Source of the DNA: UBA6168 sp041392505
GTDB lineage: Bacteria > Bacteroidota > Bacteroidia > Chitinophagales > Saprospiraceae
Assembly (NCBI GenBank): GCA_041392505.1
Contig: JAWKLX010000012.1
Span: 127,531 to 191,530 of the forward strand
DNA: 64,000 nt
Direction: 5' to 3'
Below, in pieces: positions 34,540 through 45,112 of the stretch (position 1 is its first letter; every line of letters begins with the position of its first letter). The notes under the pieces were generated by a model. The model was given only the letters and a program-made list of their open reading frames with translations, did not search any database and was not told where the DNA came from. The position numbers were made by a program, and so were the translations under genes.

Positions 34540-36274
34540 TTAAAAACCCTCTGCGTGGTCGTCCTCATTTCGAGGGTCGCCCACACCGTGCAATTGACCG
34601 TTTGGCAATACTTGAACTGCCTTAATCAGGGCCATTCTTTCCACCCCTTTTAAATGGTGGCCTATGTCCCATAACTTTTTTCTTTCAACGGTATCGATAG
34701 CCGTTGGTTCAACTTTTATTTCATCTGGAAGCCACTGGTGATGAAACCTTGGGGCCGCTACTGCTTGGTCTAAAGGCATATCGTATTCAATGACATTCAG
34801 AATAGTTTGTAGCACCGCAGTAATAATCGTAGATCCGCCGGGGGCCCCAACTACCAAGAACAATTGTCCATCCTTAGTTACAATGGTTGGTGTCATCGAG
34901 CTCAACATCCGCTTGCCTGGTTCGATGGCATTTGCCTCGGCTCCAATTAAACCAAAATAATTGGGAACGCCGGGCTTGGCGCTAAAATCGTCCATTTCGT
35001 CATTGAGGAAAAAACCTGCTCCCGCAACAATGACTTTTGAGCCATAATTCAAATTCAAAGTTGTGGTGACGGACACCGCATTTCCTTCGCCATCGACTAT
35101 GGACGTGTGGGTTGTTTCAAAACTTTCCACTTGTTTAAAACTTTGCGTACTGATCGCGTCACTTTTAGTCGCTTTATTTTCTTGAAAATCAGCCATTCGC
35201 TGCATCAGATAATCTTCCGCTAACAGAGAATCAATTGGGACCGGATAAAAATCGCTATCGCCCATGTATTCGGAACGGTCGGCATAAACCCGCCTTTCGG
35301 CTTCTACAATCAAGTGGACTGATTTGGCGGTTTGAAATCCATATTCTTTGATAGAATAAGGTTCAATCATGCCCAAGATTTGGGAAAGAGCCACGCCCCC
35401 ACTCGACGAAGGTGGCATTGTTATTATTCTGAAATTTTTGTGCTTGGTAATGATTGGTTCTCGCCATACCGCTCGATAATTTTTCAAATCTTCAAGGCTA
35501 ATTAATCCCCCACCTCGCTTCATTTCCGCAACAATCAAATCGGCGGTTTCTCCTTCATAAAACCCTTTTGCCCCTTGATCGCTGATCCTTTGTAGGGTGG
35601 CCGCTAAATCTTTCTGAACCAATAGGTCGCCCATTTTCCACTCATCTAATTTTACAAATGGGGCTGCGTTTATATTGTGTTTTTCAAATTGTTCCTTAAA
35701 GCCATTCAAGCGGTTTGCCTCGCTGGTAGTAATTTTAAAACCTTCGCTTGCCAAACGGATAGCTGGGGCCAACAACTGGGGCCAATTTTTTAGTTTACTG
35801 TATTTATTAAAGGCCGCTTCCATGCCTGCAACGGTCCCAGGTACACCTACCGATAAATGCCCTTCTTTACTCAACTGCTCAATGACTGCACCCGTGCTAT
35901 CAAGATACATATCACGATGGGCTTGAGAAGGCGCTTGTTCCCGGTAATCCAATGCATCTGACTGGCCGTCGGCCAATCGAACGACCATAAACCCTCCCCC
36001 ACCTATATTTCCCGCTCGTGGGTAAACTACTGCCAAGGCAAATTGAGAGGCTATAGCCACATCAATTGCATTGCCGCCCGCCCGCAAAATTTCAACTCCC
36101 ACTTTGGCCGCCAAAGGGTGTTCGGCAACCACCATACAAGTGTCCTCTATTTGACTTTGGACAATCGTATATGGAGGTTGGGCTGTTCGGTTCGACAGCT
36201 GACAAATATTACAAATATTGAAAATATCAGAAAAATATACTTCGTTCCAATTTGGTATAGTACTTGTTAAACAT
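34540..36274 (-). CDS. ggt: Gamma-glutamyltransferase, lipoprotein; N-terminal frame broken twice
   Basis: The clear part (MVVAEHPLAAKVGVEILRAGGNAID... to the end) is a 531-residue Ntn-hydrolase of the GGT family; the nucleophile Thr starts the small subunit in ETTHTSIVDGEGNAVS, and GAGFFLNDEMDDFS and PGGSTIITAVLQ are further landmarks. It lacks a leader as read. Upstream, from the ATG at 36274, MFNKYYTKLERSIFF joins after one missing T (A-run 36231-36235 on the plus strand) to LIFSIFVIFVSCRTEQP, a lipoprotein signal, and after one missing C (GGG at 36180-36182) to PPYTIVQSQIEDTCMVVAEHP. The whole gene would be about 578 residues. It cleaves gamma-glutamyl bonds, e.g. of glutathione, in the periplasm. 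Confidence 0.88.
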
Positions 36275-36465
36275 ATGAAAGATTTTTAATTTAAAAAGAA
36301 TTCTAAAGTGTTTGCCAAGTTATTTTGAGGGTCTTTTTTAAGCATTATCCCCTCGCATTATGAAACACATTTTTACACATAGGCAGGCACATTTTATTAA
36401 AATCAAAAGCGCCTAAAATTCCTATAATATAAAGTTTGGTTAATTATTTTCATGGTTATGTTGTC

Positions 36466-36493
36466 GTGCCATCATTGTGATGGCACTTTTTTT
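36466..36493 (+). terminator. Orphan intrinsic terminator upstream of purB
   Basis: GTGCCATCA (36466-36474) pairs perfectly with TGATGGCAC (36478-36486) around a TTG loop, followed by seven T. The nearest upstream plus-strand gene ends more than 4 kb away, so it ends either a short untranslated RNA or a leader transcript. A degraded box (TAAAGTTTG at about 36431) is the only promoter hint. Confidence 0.7.
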
Positions 36494-36529
36494 ATTTTAA
36501 CCAATCCTTCCCGTTTCTTTTCACTCTAT

Positions 36530-36537
36530 TACATTTG
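36530..36537 (+). promoter_or_regulatory. Possible -7 box (TACATTTG) for purB
   Basis: An exact TAnnTTTG match 74 bases before the purB ATG. No TTG at the expected -33 distance, so it is weak. Confidence 0.3.
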
Positions 36538-36610
36538 CACTTCTTTTTTAAAATGCAATTCGCTGTAGGTCATTCCTGATTGTTCATAGCCAACTGCCAA
36601 TCCACCATTC

Positions 36611-37953
36611 ATGCTAACCGCTATTTCCCCTATTGACGGCAGATACGCCAGCAAAACAAAGGAACTTTCTGCTTATTTTTCTGAATTCGCCTTAATTAAA
36701 TACCGGGTACTCGTGGAAGTGAAGTATTTCCGGGGCGCTTTGCGAACTGCCGTTGCCGCAACTGTCAGATTTCGACGCAGCTATTTTAGATCAACTTGAC
36801 TTAATAGTTGAGCAATTTTTGGAATCTGATGCACAGCATAAATCAAGGAGACGGAAAAAGTTACCAACCACGATGTAAAAGCCGTTGAATATTTTCTAAA
36901 GAAAAATTTGACGAGTTAAATATTTCCGAATACAAAGAATTCATCCACTTCGGTCTTACCTCGCAGGACATCAACAATACGGCTACGCCCATGCTTAACG
37001 CTTTTGGACGCCATTGAGTCGGTGTATTTGCCATTGTTTGTGGAAATGACTGATTTTTTGAAATCATTGGCGGAGGAATGGAAGGACATTCCAATGCTCG
37101 CCCGAACCCACGGGCAGCCTGCCTCCCCCACCCGTTTGGGTAAAGAGTTTGAAGTTTTTGTGGAACGACTGGAAGTGCAGGTGGAGCAGCTGAAAGCCAT
37201 CCCCGCCAGTGCTAAATTTGGTGGTGCCACCGGAAACCTGAACGCCCATCAGGTCGCCTATCCAGACATTGACTGGCGTACTTTTGCCAATCATTTTGTG
37301 AACGAGTACCTCGGTCTGGAGCGCTCGCAAGTAACTACTCAAATTGAGCATTACGACAACCTCGCTGCCACGTTCCATGCGCTCAGTCGAATCAATACGA
37401 TTCTGCTTGACCTTTCAAGGGATATTTGGACTTACATTTCCATGGATTATTTTAAACAAAAAACCATTAAAGGGGAAATTGGGTCTTCAGCTATGCCACA
37501 CAAGGTAAACCCAATTGACTTCGAAAATGCAGAGAGCAACCTTGGTCTTGCCAATGCTTTGTTCCATCATTTAGCCGCCAAACTGCCCATCTCGAGATTG
37601 CAGAGGAATGCAATTGACAGTACCGTTTTGCCAGAAATATTGGTGTCCCCTTCGGGCACACCATCATCGCATTTAAATCCATCCAAAAAGGAGGGTTAAG
37701 CAAGTTGTTGTTGAACCCAACTAAACTGAATGAGGATTTAGAAAATAACTGGATGGTAGTTGCAGAGGCCATTCAGAATATTCTGAGGAGGGAAAATTAT
37801 CCAAAACCTTACGAAGCATTATTGGATTTAACCCGTGGAAAAGCGTCGGTCACGAAAGCAGACATCCACCAATTTATCGATGGATTGGCAGTAGGAGAGA
37901 AAATAAAATTGGAACTGAAGAAAATTACCCCGCAAAATTATGTTGGGATTTAA
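36611..37953 (+). pseudogene. purB: Adenylosuccinate lyase PurB, interrupted by at least five frame breaks
   Basis: The normal ~448-residue PurB is present end to end (LTAISPIDGRYASKTKELSAYFSE; HFGLTSQDINNTA; LARTHGQPASPTRLGKE; the signature SSAMPHKVNPIDFENAE; NYPKPYEALLDLTRG), but split. Breaks fall at the GGGG at about 36731, AAA at about 36840, AAA at about 36898, about 37000 and about 37631. The segment that should read as the conserved RDLTDSTVLRN is altered (RNAIDSTVLP), so base changes are also present. PurB makes fumarate and AMP in two steps of purine synthesis and is usually essential. The span is the correct length, so no large deletion occurred. The stop overlaps tolC's stop by 4 bases. 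Confidence 0.85.
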
Positions 37954-39281
37954 CGGACCAGGTCACCTTTGAGGCGCATCAGTTCGGTCTCGGCAACTTT
38001 AGCATTATATCGCGCCGCAATCAAACGGTTATAGGCATCCTCCAAACTGCGCTGTGCCTCCCTCAATTCCAGGTATGTGGAGACACCCTGACGAAAACGC
38101 TCCAAAGCGATGGCTACATTTTCTTTGGCCAGTTCGATGTTCTCATCTTCTAAGCCCAGCGCCTGTTTTTGGTACTGATAATCCCGGAAAGCATTTCTGA
38201 TGTCGGTACTGATCGCATTTCGCTGGTCGTCATAGGCCAACCTCCAATACTCAATATTTAATTCAGCCTGTGCCATATTTCGTTTTACGATGTAATTGTT
38301 CAAAATAGGCACATTGGCCGTTAGGCCGAAATTGAATCCGTTGTTCCGGCTATTGAGCGGCTGGAATGGATTAACCACGGTTTTATTACTGTTATTGGAA
38401 AAATTATAGGCTGAATTAAAGGTAATAGTTGGGTAACGATCAGCTTTAAATTCCCTTAAAGTAAGTTGGGAAATGCCGATGTTCCGTTGGGCCAACAGCA
38501 AAGTTGGGTTGGTACTGGCAAAACTATTTTCAATGTTCTGTAAATCTAAATCTGTCCTGAAAGGTATTTCTTCAATGACGTCATATTCTTCCGGTAACTG
38601 CCTTCCCGCCAACAAATTAAGTTGCTCTTTCAGTTGTTCGATGAGCGTTTGTTGTTCCAATTGACGGGCCTTTTGGGCATTGAGGTCAACTTTAGCTTGC
38701 AGCAATTCAGGCTTGCTACCAAGCCCGGTTGACAACTTCCGGTCGGCTACTTTTACCCGTTCTTCATTGATAGCCATTTGTTCTTCGATGGCTTTTAATT
38801 GCTGCTTTTGACGGGCAATATTGAAATAAATGGTGGTTACTTCAGCAATGGTATTAACAACCTGCGCTTTTATTTGCAGCTCACCCAACTTCCACATTTC
38901 CCCAATTTTTTCTTTGGTAATAAACATGCGTTTCCCGTCAAACAAGGTCCAATTTAGATTGAGGGAAGCCCCAAAATTACTGGACTGGACATTGTTTGGC
39001 CCACGGGTTGTGCCGTCCGAAAATTCCTGTTTTTGGTTGTTGTTGTTCCAAGTATTACCGATCGTAGCGTTGAGTTGTGGAAGGAAAGCACCTTTTGAAA
39101 AATCCATATCAATCGCTCCCGAAATCGAATCGTTTTTCGCCAATTGGATGCCATAATTGTGTTCGAGAGCCGTTGCAATCGCCTGTTCAGGGGTCAGTAG
39201 GGTTTGAGAAAAAGAGCATGTTACAAAGCACGCAAAAACAAGAATGGATAGGATTTTATTGATTTTCATCTTACTCATCAT
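37950..39281 (-). CDS. TolC family outer-membrane efflux protein
   Basis: A 443-residue protein with a signal peptide (MKINKILSILVFACFVTCSFSQ). It has two OEP repeats rich in long amphipathic helices and short strands (LTPEQAIATALEHNYGIQLAKND; LNLNWTLFDGKRMF; GLGSKPELLQAKVDLNAQ and the matching half GVSTYLELREAQRSLEDAYNRLIAARYNAKVAETELMRLKG). It forms the trimeric outer-membrane exit channel for the RND pump encoded 8 bases upstream in the same operon. Confidence 0.93.
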   Translation of the reverse strand: MMSKMKINKILSILVFACFVTCSFSQTLLTPEQAIATALEHNYGIQLAKNDSISGAIDMDFSKGAFLPQLNATIGNTWNNNNQKQEFSDGTTRGPNNVQSSNFGASLNLNWTLFDGKRMFITKEKIGEMWKLGELQIKAQVVNTIAEVTTIYFNIARQKQQLKAIEEQMAINEERVKVADRKLSTGLGSKPELLQAKVDLNAQKARQLEQQTLIEQLKEQLNLLAGRQLPEEYDVIEEIPFRTDLDLQNIENSFASTNPTLLLAQRNIGISQLTLREFKADRYPTITFNSAYNFSNNSNKTVVNPFQPLNSRNNGFNFGLTANVPILNNYIVKRNMAQAELNIEYWRLAYDDQRNAISTDIRNAFRDYQYQKQALGLEDENIELAKENVAIALERFRQGVSTYLELREAQRSLEDAYNRLIAARYNAKVAETELMRLKGDLVR

Positions 39282-39289
39282 TTATTGAT

Positions 39290-42200
39290 TTAATCAGCTT
39301 CCACTAAGACCTTTTCCTTTTGTACCAACTCCTCAAATTTTACCTTATCCTTTCTGCTTGATAAATAGGAGTACACTGCTGGCACAACAAACAATGTCAA
39401 AATCAGGGAAAACATGATGCCTCCAACGATTACGATCCCCAATGGAATACGGCTTGTGGCTGCTGCTCCCAAAGACAAGGCAATCGGTAAAGCGCCCAAA
39501 GACATCGCTAAACTGGTCATTAAAATGGGCCGCATCCGGGCACTGGCAGCTTCAATGATGGCTTCCCTTTTTGGTATGCCGGCCCTTCGTTTTTGATTGG
39601 CAAATTCAACTATAAGTATCCCATTTTTTGTTACCAAACCAATTAAGACGATCATCCCGATTTGAGAAAAGATATTTAAGGTGTGGCCAAATAAATACAG
39701 TGATAAAACAGCTCCAGCAATCGCCAATGGCACGGTCACCATGATAGTGATGGGATCAATGAAACTTTCGAACTGAGCCGCCAAAACCAAAAATATCAGT
39801 AGCAATGCCAGTAAGAAGGCAAAATTGGTATTGCCGGTACTTTCTGCATAATCTCGGGAAGAACCTGTCAAGGCGGTGGTCCAGGTTTCGTCGAGGAGTT
39901 CGGAAGAAAGCTTGTCAAGTTCTTGAGCCTATCAGCAATAGTATATCCTGGAGCAAGGTTGGAGGAAATAGTGGCCGATTTATAGCGGTCATAATGGTAG
40001 ATCACAGGAGGGGTAGTTTTTTCCTCAATTTTTACCAAGTTGTCGAGTGCGATGATGTCGCCCATGTTGTTGCGCACATAAATGTTTTTCAAGTCCGTTG
40101 GGTCATCCCGGTTGCTGCGTTCAACTTGCGCTAAAACCTGATATTGTTTGCCTTCCCGCATAAAATACCCCATACGGCGGTTGCTCATTGACAACTGAAG
40201 AGTTTCGGAAATATCGCCAACACTGACGCCCATTTGGGTGGCTTTCAAGCGATCAATCTCGATACGGAGTTCAGGTTTGTTAAACTTCACGTCAGAATCC
40301 ACTCCTTGAAAAATCGGGCTCTCTTCCATCCGTTCGAGGAAGGTGGGCAACACGGCCCTTATTTTTTCAAAATCATTGTTTTGAATAACAAACCCTATTG
40401 GCTGAGATCGGCGGCTTCCGCCTGAAATGGTCGGCTCTTGGGTAGCGAACGCCCTACCCTCGGAAAACTGCCCGATGTGCTTATTGACCATGTCGACAAT
40501 TTGGAATTGTGACCGATCACGGGTTTCCGGCGGTGACAACATGACCCGCATGTAGCCTGTATTGGCACTACCTGAACCAGTAAAACCAGGCGCTGTTAAG
40601 GCAATGATGACCTCCTTTTCCGGAACGGAATCAAGCATAAACTGCGAGAGCTTATCCATATAATTGTCCATCGCATCGTAAGATGTCCCTTCTGGAGCTG
40701 AGATCATCAACCGAAATTGGCTGCGATCTTCCAACGGGGCCAATTCTGATTGCAATTGATTTCCCACAAAATAAATGGTAGCAAAACAAGCAGCAACGAT
40801 GGGCAAGGACAGCCACCTCACTCGCATAAATTTGGTAAGCAAAAAATGGTAGCCATTTTCCATACCCCGAAAAAATGGTTCAGTCACCCTGTAAAACCAC
40901 CCGTGTTTATGTTCGCTCCGACTCAATTTTACGGTCAAAACGGGTGTCAAGGTCAGCGATACAAACGAGGAAATGAGCACCGCTCCAGCGAGGACTATCC
41001 CAAATTCACGGAACAACCTGCCGACAAACCCTTCCAAAAAAATGATGGGTAAAAAGATGACCGCAATAGCAATGGACGTAGCGATGACCGCAAAATAAAT
41101 CTCCTTCGAGCCTTCCAGCGCCGCCCGCCACTTATTCATACCCTGCTCTATTTTTTTATAAATATTTTCCGTGACGACTATCCCATCATCCACCACCAGA
41201 CCGGTGGCTAACACAATGGCCAGCAAAGTCAAAATATTGATGGTGAACCCAAAAAGGTACATTATGAAAAACGCCCCAGTCAAGGAAACGGGGATGTCAA
41301 TCAATGGGCGGAAGGCGATGATCACATCCCTGAAAAAAAGATAAATGACGATAACCACGAGTATAATCGCAATAATCAAGGTCTCTTCCACCTCTTCAAT
41401 TGACCGTTTGATAAATTTCACGTTGTCATAGCCTACTTTCATGAAAATATCGTCTGGCACATCATTTTTCAGGTGCTCCATCCTTTTCAAAAATTCATCA
41501 TAAATCTCGACATAATTGGCTCCCGGCTGTGGAATAACGGCAAGGGCAATCATGGGGATTAAACTTTCCTTTAAAACGGTCTCCTCGTTTTCCGGGCCAA
41601 GCACGGCATCGCCAATGTCTTTTAGCCGGATGTTGGAACCACCGCCACTTCTGATAATTAAGTTTTCAAAATCCTCTTCCGTATTCAGCCGGCCAAATGT
41701 CCGGATGGTCAGTTCTGTTGCGTTACCCGCAATTTTTCCAGTGGGCAATTCCACATTTTCTTTATTGAGGGCATTCCGAACGTCCATCGGCGTGATGCCG
41801 TAGGCGTTCATTTTGGCAGGATCGAGCCATAGGCGCATGCCGAATTTTTTCTCCCCCCAAATCTGGATGCCGCTCACACCCGGTATCGTTTCCAACCGTT
41901 CAACTAGAACGTTGGTCGCCAGCTCCGTGAGCTCCATTTGGTTCCGGATATTGCTACCCACCGTCATGGCGACGATAGGCCTGGAACTTGCATCGGATTT
42001 GCTCACAACTGGTTGGCCGTCCAAATCGGGAGGCAATGAACGGACCGCCTGAAAAACTTTGTCCCGCACATCACTGGCTGCCGCTTCCAAATCTTCGCCT
42101 AACTCAAATTCTATCGAAATCCGGCTGGTGCCCTGGCTGCTCGTAGAAGTAATATTTCGAACACCAGCGATCCCGTTTACGGCCTTTTCCAAAGGTTCTG

Positions 42201-42390
42201 TGATTTGTGATTCTATGATGTCGGCATTGGCACCTCCATAACTGGTGTTGACTGAAACGACGGGCGGATCGATGGCCGGGTAGTCCCGGACACCAAGGCG
42301 AGAAAAGCCCAACACTCCAAACAGTACAATGAGAATGTTCATCACAACTGCGAGGACAGGGCGGCGAAGGGATAGTTCGGAAATATTCAT
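39290..42390 (-). CDS. RND (HAE1-type) multidrug efflux pump, frame broken once
   Basis: About 1,035 residues across two frames. The ATG at 42390 (MNISELSLRRPVLAVVMNI) is preferred; 42408 is an alternative. The first half has 6 TM helices with the proton-relay Asp residues in GLVVDDGIVV. The frame ends at about 39926 after IADRLKNL; adding one base gives ELDKLSSELLDETWTTALTGSSRDYAEST, which runs straight into the second half (NTNFAFLLALLLIFLVLAAQFES to the end). It exports small hydrophobic compounds across the cell envelope with the adjacent adaptor and TolC. Confidence 0.9.
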
Positions 42391-42400
42391 CGGTTCAGTT

Positions 42401-43465
42401 TTAATCAATTTTTGATAATACTAATTCACTGTCCTCCCTAATGGTCAACAGCCCAGTCGTGACCACCGTATCACCCTCTTCCAAACCTTCCAAAACTTGG
42501 ATATATTGCTCGTCCCGGATGCCCGTTTCTACGGTCTGGAAAATGGGTTTTCCATTTCTAAAAATTACAACTTCCTTCGTTCGTGCTTTGGGGATGACCG
42601 ATTGGGTCGGAATGATCAAGGAGCTGTCATTTCCCCCGATCGAGAACTTTACGTTGGCAAACGCACCGGGAATTAAGGAGGAATTGTTCTGTTGAACTAC
42701 TGCTCTTACCTTTAAACTTCTGGTATCGGTAGCAATTTCTGCCTCGGTTGCGAGCACTGTCGCTGAATAAACTTTATTGGAGCCTGCTATGGAAAATTTC
42801 ACGCCCCTACCTGCACCAAACAAATCCCCATATTTTTCCGGAACGGTGAAATCTAATTTTAAAGTGTTCAATTGCCGGATAGTGGAGAGGACATTGGAAG
42901 GGGTGATGTAGGCGCCGGGGCTAATGTTTCGCAAGCCCAATTTCCCTGCATAGGGCGCTCTGATTTCCGTCTTTGAAATGTCCACTTTGACCAGTTCAAT
43001 ATCCGCCTCGATATTTTTTACCTGCAACTCACTCAGATCGACTTCCTGTTGACTGATGCCTTGAATTTTGAGGAGTTCTTGTTGGCGCTCAAAAGTCTTT
43101 TTGGCAATATTTAATTGTACTTCTAATTTCTTCAATTGCGCCTGCAAATCTTCATCAAAAAGTTTGGCCAACACATCCCCTTGCTTTACGACACCCCCTT
43201 CCCGGATATTCATTTTAACTAACCGACCAGAAATCTCTGACCGGATTTCCGTCTCCTCGAAGGGCAGTAATGTGCCGGGTACCTCCAGCGTTTCAGCGAG
43301 TGGTTTTGCACGGACAGTGAAAGCTTCGACTTGAATCGGTTGCTTTTTCCTGGGCCCTGCCATGGCGGCTGGTTCTTTTTTCTGGTCTGAGCTACAAGAA
43401 AAATGAAAAGGAACATTGAGGAAAATAAACAGCCAGATGAAATGGTAGGTGTTGATGTTCTGCAT
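42401..43465 (-). CDS. RND efflux periplasmic adaptor (membrane fusion protein)
   Basis: A 354-residue HlyD/AcrA-type adaptor with a lipoprotein-like N-terminus (FLNVPFHFSCSSDQKKEPA, Cys about 24-25). Typical order: barrel-sandwich half (PFEETEIRSEISGRLVKMNIREGGVVKQGDVLAKL), an alpha-hairpin (QLKKLEVQLNIAKKTFERQQEL), the second sandwich half (VDISKTEIRAPYAGKLGLR) and beta-barrel segments (VPEKYGDLFGAG; IPTQSVIPKAR). First gene of the three-gene efflux operon; no regulator gene is adjacent. Confidence 0.93.
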   Translation of the reverse strand: MQNINTYHFIWLFIFLNVPFHFSCSSDQKKEPAAMAGPRKKQPIQVEAFTVRAKPLAETLEVPGTLLPFEETEIRSEISGRLVKMNIREGGVVKQGDVLAKLFDEDLQAQLKKLEVQLNIAKKTFERQQELLKIQGISQQEVDLSELQVKNIEADIELVKVDISKTEIRAPYAGKLGLRNISPGAYITPSNVLSTIRQLNTLKLDFTVPEKYGDLFGAGRGVKFSIAGSNKVYSATVLATEAEIATDTRSLKVRAVVQQNNSSLIPGAFANVKFSIGGNDSSLIIPTQSVIPKARTKEVVIFRNGKPIFQTVETGIRDEQYIQVLEGLEEGDTVVTTGLLTIREDSELVLSKID

Positions 43466-43620
43466 TGATTGAATTCTAAGAAATAAGCAAGGTTTGACAG
43501 GGAATTAACTTATAAACGCCAAGTTAGTTTACTCTCAAAATTATTAATCCAATTTATCAATGAATCTTAGTGATTTCTCTATTTAATAGAATAAAAGGGG
43601 AATATGGAAATGGCAAAAAA

Positions 43621-43657
43621 AAAAGCCTTGGACATCTTTTTGACGTCCAAGGCTTTT
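43621..43657 (-). terminator. Intrinsic terminator after the DUF4412-like gene
   Basis: Perfect 13-bp stem AAAAGCCTTGGAC / GTCCAAGGCTTTT with an 11-base loop, and a T-run on the minus strand. The A-rich left flank makes it potentially bidirectional, so it may also bound the efflux operon's promoter region. Confidence 0.85.
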
Positions 43658-43673
43658 TTCTTTCGTGGCTTTA

Positions 43674-44383
43674 TTAGTTTCCAAAACCTCCAAGTCCCAT
43701 TCCTCCCATTTGCTTCTCAAATTCTTCCATCGTCATTTTAGTATAACCCTCCCCTTGCTTGAAATCATCCTCCGACACTTTGTCCGACACTTCTTGAGCA
43801 GTAAATATCATTTCCATGCCCTGACCCGTGTCAATGATCATTTCCAATGGATAGCCTTTCAATACATTGGCATTCTTGGATTTCACTGCTACCGGTGGTT
43901 GTATTTTCTCAGTGATATAGTACTTCATGGATATGTCATCTTTGGTAAGGATCTTTGCAAAATAGCATTTGTAGCCAGCTATTTCTTTCGTGTCTTTTTC
44001 GTCATAGATAACTTCCTTGATGTTATCCATATTCATAAAATTGTTGCTTTGGTTTAGTTCATCCTCATTCAAATCAATGACTTGGATTTTTTGCCCCAAC
44101 ATGTCCATTAGGATAGTACCATCGCCAGGATTGTCCAGTGGAACGAGGGTTTGGATGCGCATCATGCCCCCATCATATTCATATCCATTTTTTGAAATTT
44201 GTCTTTGAAATAAAAGGATAAGGAAGTTCCTCCCATCAAGGCTAATTCTGGTGAATCGCCCATCGCGTCAGTATTAAGTTCAAATCTCACGACGCCCTCT
44301 TTCAATTTTTTTTGGGAGAATGCAGTATTGGATATGGCCATAAAGCCAAAAAATAAAATGCTAAAAAGCAGGATTTTTTTCAT
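43674..44383 (-). CDS. Secreted DUF4412-like protein, frame broken once
   Basis: Two frames form one protein of about 236 residues. The first has a signal peptide (MKKILLFSILFFGFMAISNTAFS) and ends at MDMNMMGA; the second begins at the overlapping ATGA. Adding one G to the GGGGG at about 44168 gives MMGGMMRIQTLVPL with no stop. The body (DGTILMDMLGQKIQVID; ATKEIAGYKCYFAKIL-type segment; YPLEMIIDTGQGMEMIFTA) and the Gly/Met-rich end (QMGGMGLGGFGN) are typical of DUF4412 periplasmic proteins of unknown role. Translational coupling of two small genes is a less likely reading. Confidence 0.72.
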
Positions 44384-44486
44384 TGAAAAAATATTAGTGG
44401 TTAGTTAATTTGTTAAATGCACTTTGAATGAACAGTAGGAACGAGCAAGATGTTGGAGCATTTCCACAAAATGCTGATGCACCTGT

Positions 44487-45032
44487 TCAATATTGCCATT
44501 CATCTATGTATTTGATAAATATTTTGGCCAAATTTTCTGCATCTGAAATGCCTCGGTGATAAACACCTGTAAATTCAAAACCTTCCAGCGTTACCACTTT
44601 TTTCAGCCCTTTATAGGTTCTCCAATTTTTCAGGTCGTGGTATTGGCGGCGAATGTTGATGTGTCGGTGTGCCCAATGCGTATCCATATCGTGTAATTCG
44701 GAATCTTGGATAAGCATTTTTTTGTCAAAACTCCCCCATGAGCAGAGCAGGTATTCTTCATCGTCAAAGATGCCGACCCATTCCTGAAAATCTTCTACCA
44801 CCTCTGGAAATGGTCTGGCCCGGTTGATTGCTACTTGATCGATTGTTGTAAGTTGCTGGCAAAACAAAGAAAGATTTGGGTGCAAAAGCGGCCTAATAAA
44901 ACGTTCGAACTTCCCAAGGACTTCACCATAGCGGTTCAATTTATAGGCACCAATTTCAATGATTTCTTGCACCATGTTGTTCTGCTGTCCTTCCCAACAC
45001 GTAGCTTCAAGGTCGTATATGATGTAATTCAT
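44487..45032 (-). CDS. DEDDh 3'-5' exonuclease (ERI1/KapD-like)
   Basis: A 181-residue single-domain exonuclease. ExoI motif YDLEATCWEG (Asp7, Glu9), middle Asp in the TIDQVAINRARPFPEVVEDF region, and ExoIII HRGISDAENLA (His, Asp). The DLEATCW form resembles the ERI1/KapD branch that trims RNA ends. Cytoplasmic. It is 80 bases downstream of the T9SS protein gene and may be transcribed with it or alone. Confidence 0.87.
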   Translation of the reverse strand: MNYIIYDLEATCWEGQQNNMVQEIIEIGAYKLNRYGEVLGKFERFIRPLLHPNLSLFCQQLTTIDQVAINRARPFPEVVEDFQEWVGIFDDEEYLLCSWGSFDKKMLIQDSELHDMDTHWAHRHINIRRQYHDLKNWRTYKGLKKVVTLEGFEFTGVYHRGISDAENLAKIFIKYIDEWQY

Positions 45033-45112
45033 TGTTCGTAATCGACTTCAGGGCGAATGAAAAAAAGCTGAACGAGAGGAAAAATAAATTGTTCAAGCGC
45101 CTTGCCTTATGT

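Larger units (their letters stand above)
36275..36610. other. 336-bp divergent region between ggt and purB with an orphan terminator
   Basis: No gene is supported. A strong plus-strand terminator hairpin is at 36466-36493 although no plus-strand gene lies upstream of it, and a TACATTTG box at 36530-36537 is a candidate -7 element for purB. AT-rich otherwise, with no other structure. Confidence 0.5.

Noticed and set aside
43775..43798. A partial match to the GTGTCNGACAC site inside the DUF4412-like gene
   Set aside because: It lies in well-supported coding sequence and only 10 bases match the arm at 6671-6688, so it is likely coincidental.
43674..44383. Two separate overlapping small genes (ATGA overlap) at the DUF4412 locus
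   Set aside because: Adding one G at the GGGGG gives one continuous family-length protein; the second half alone lacks a leader and a sensible start.
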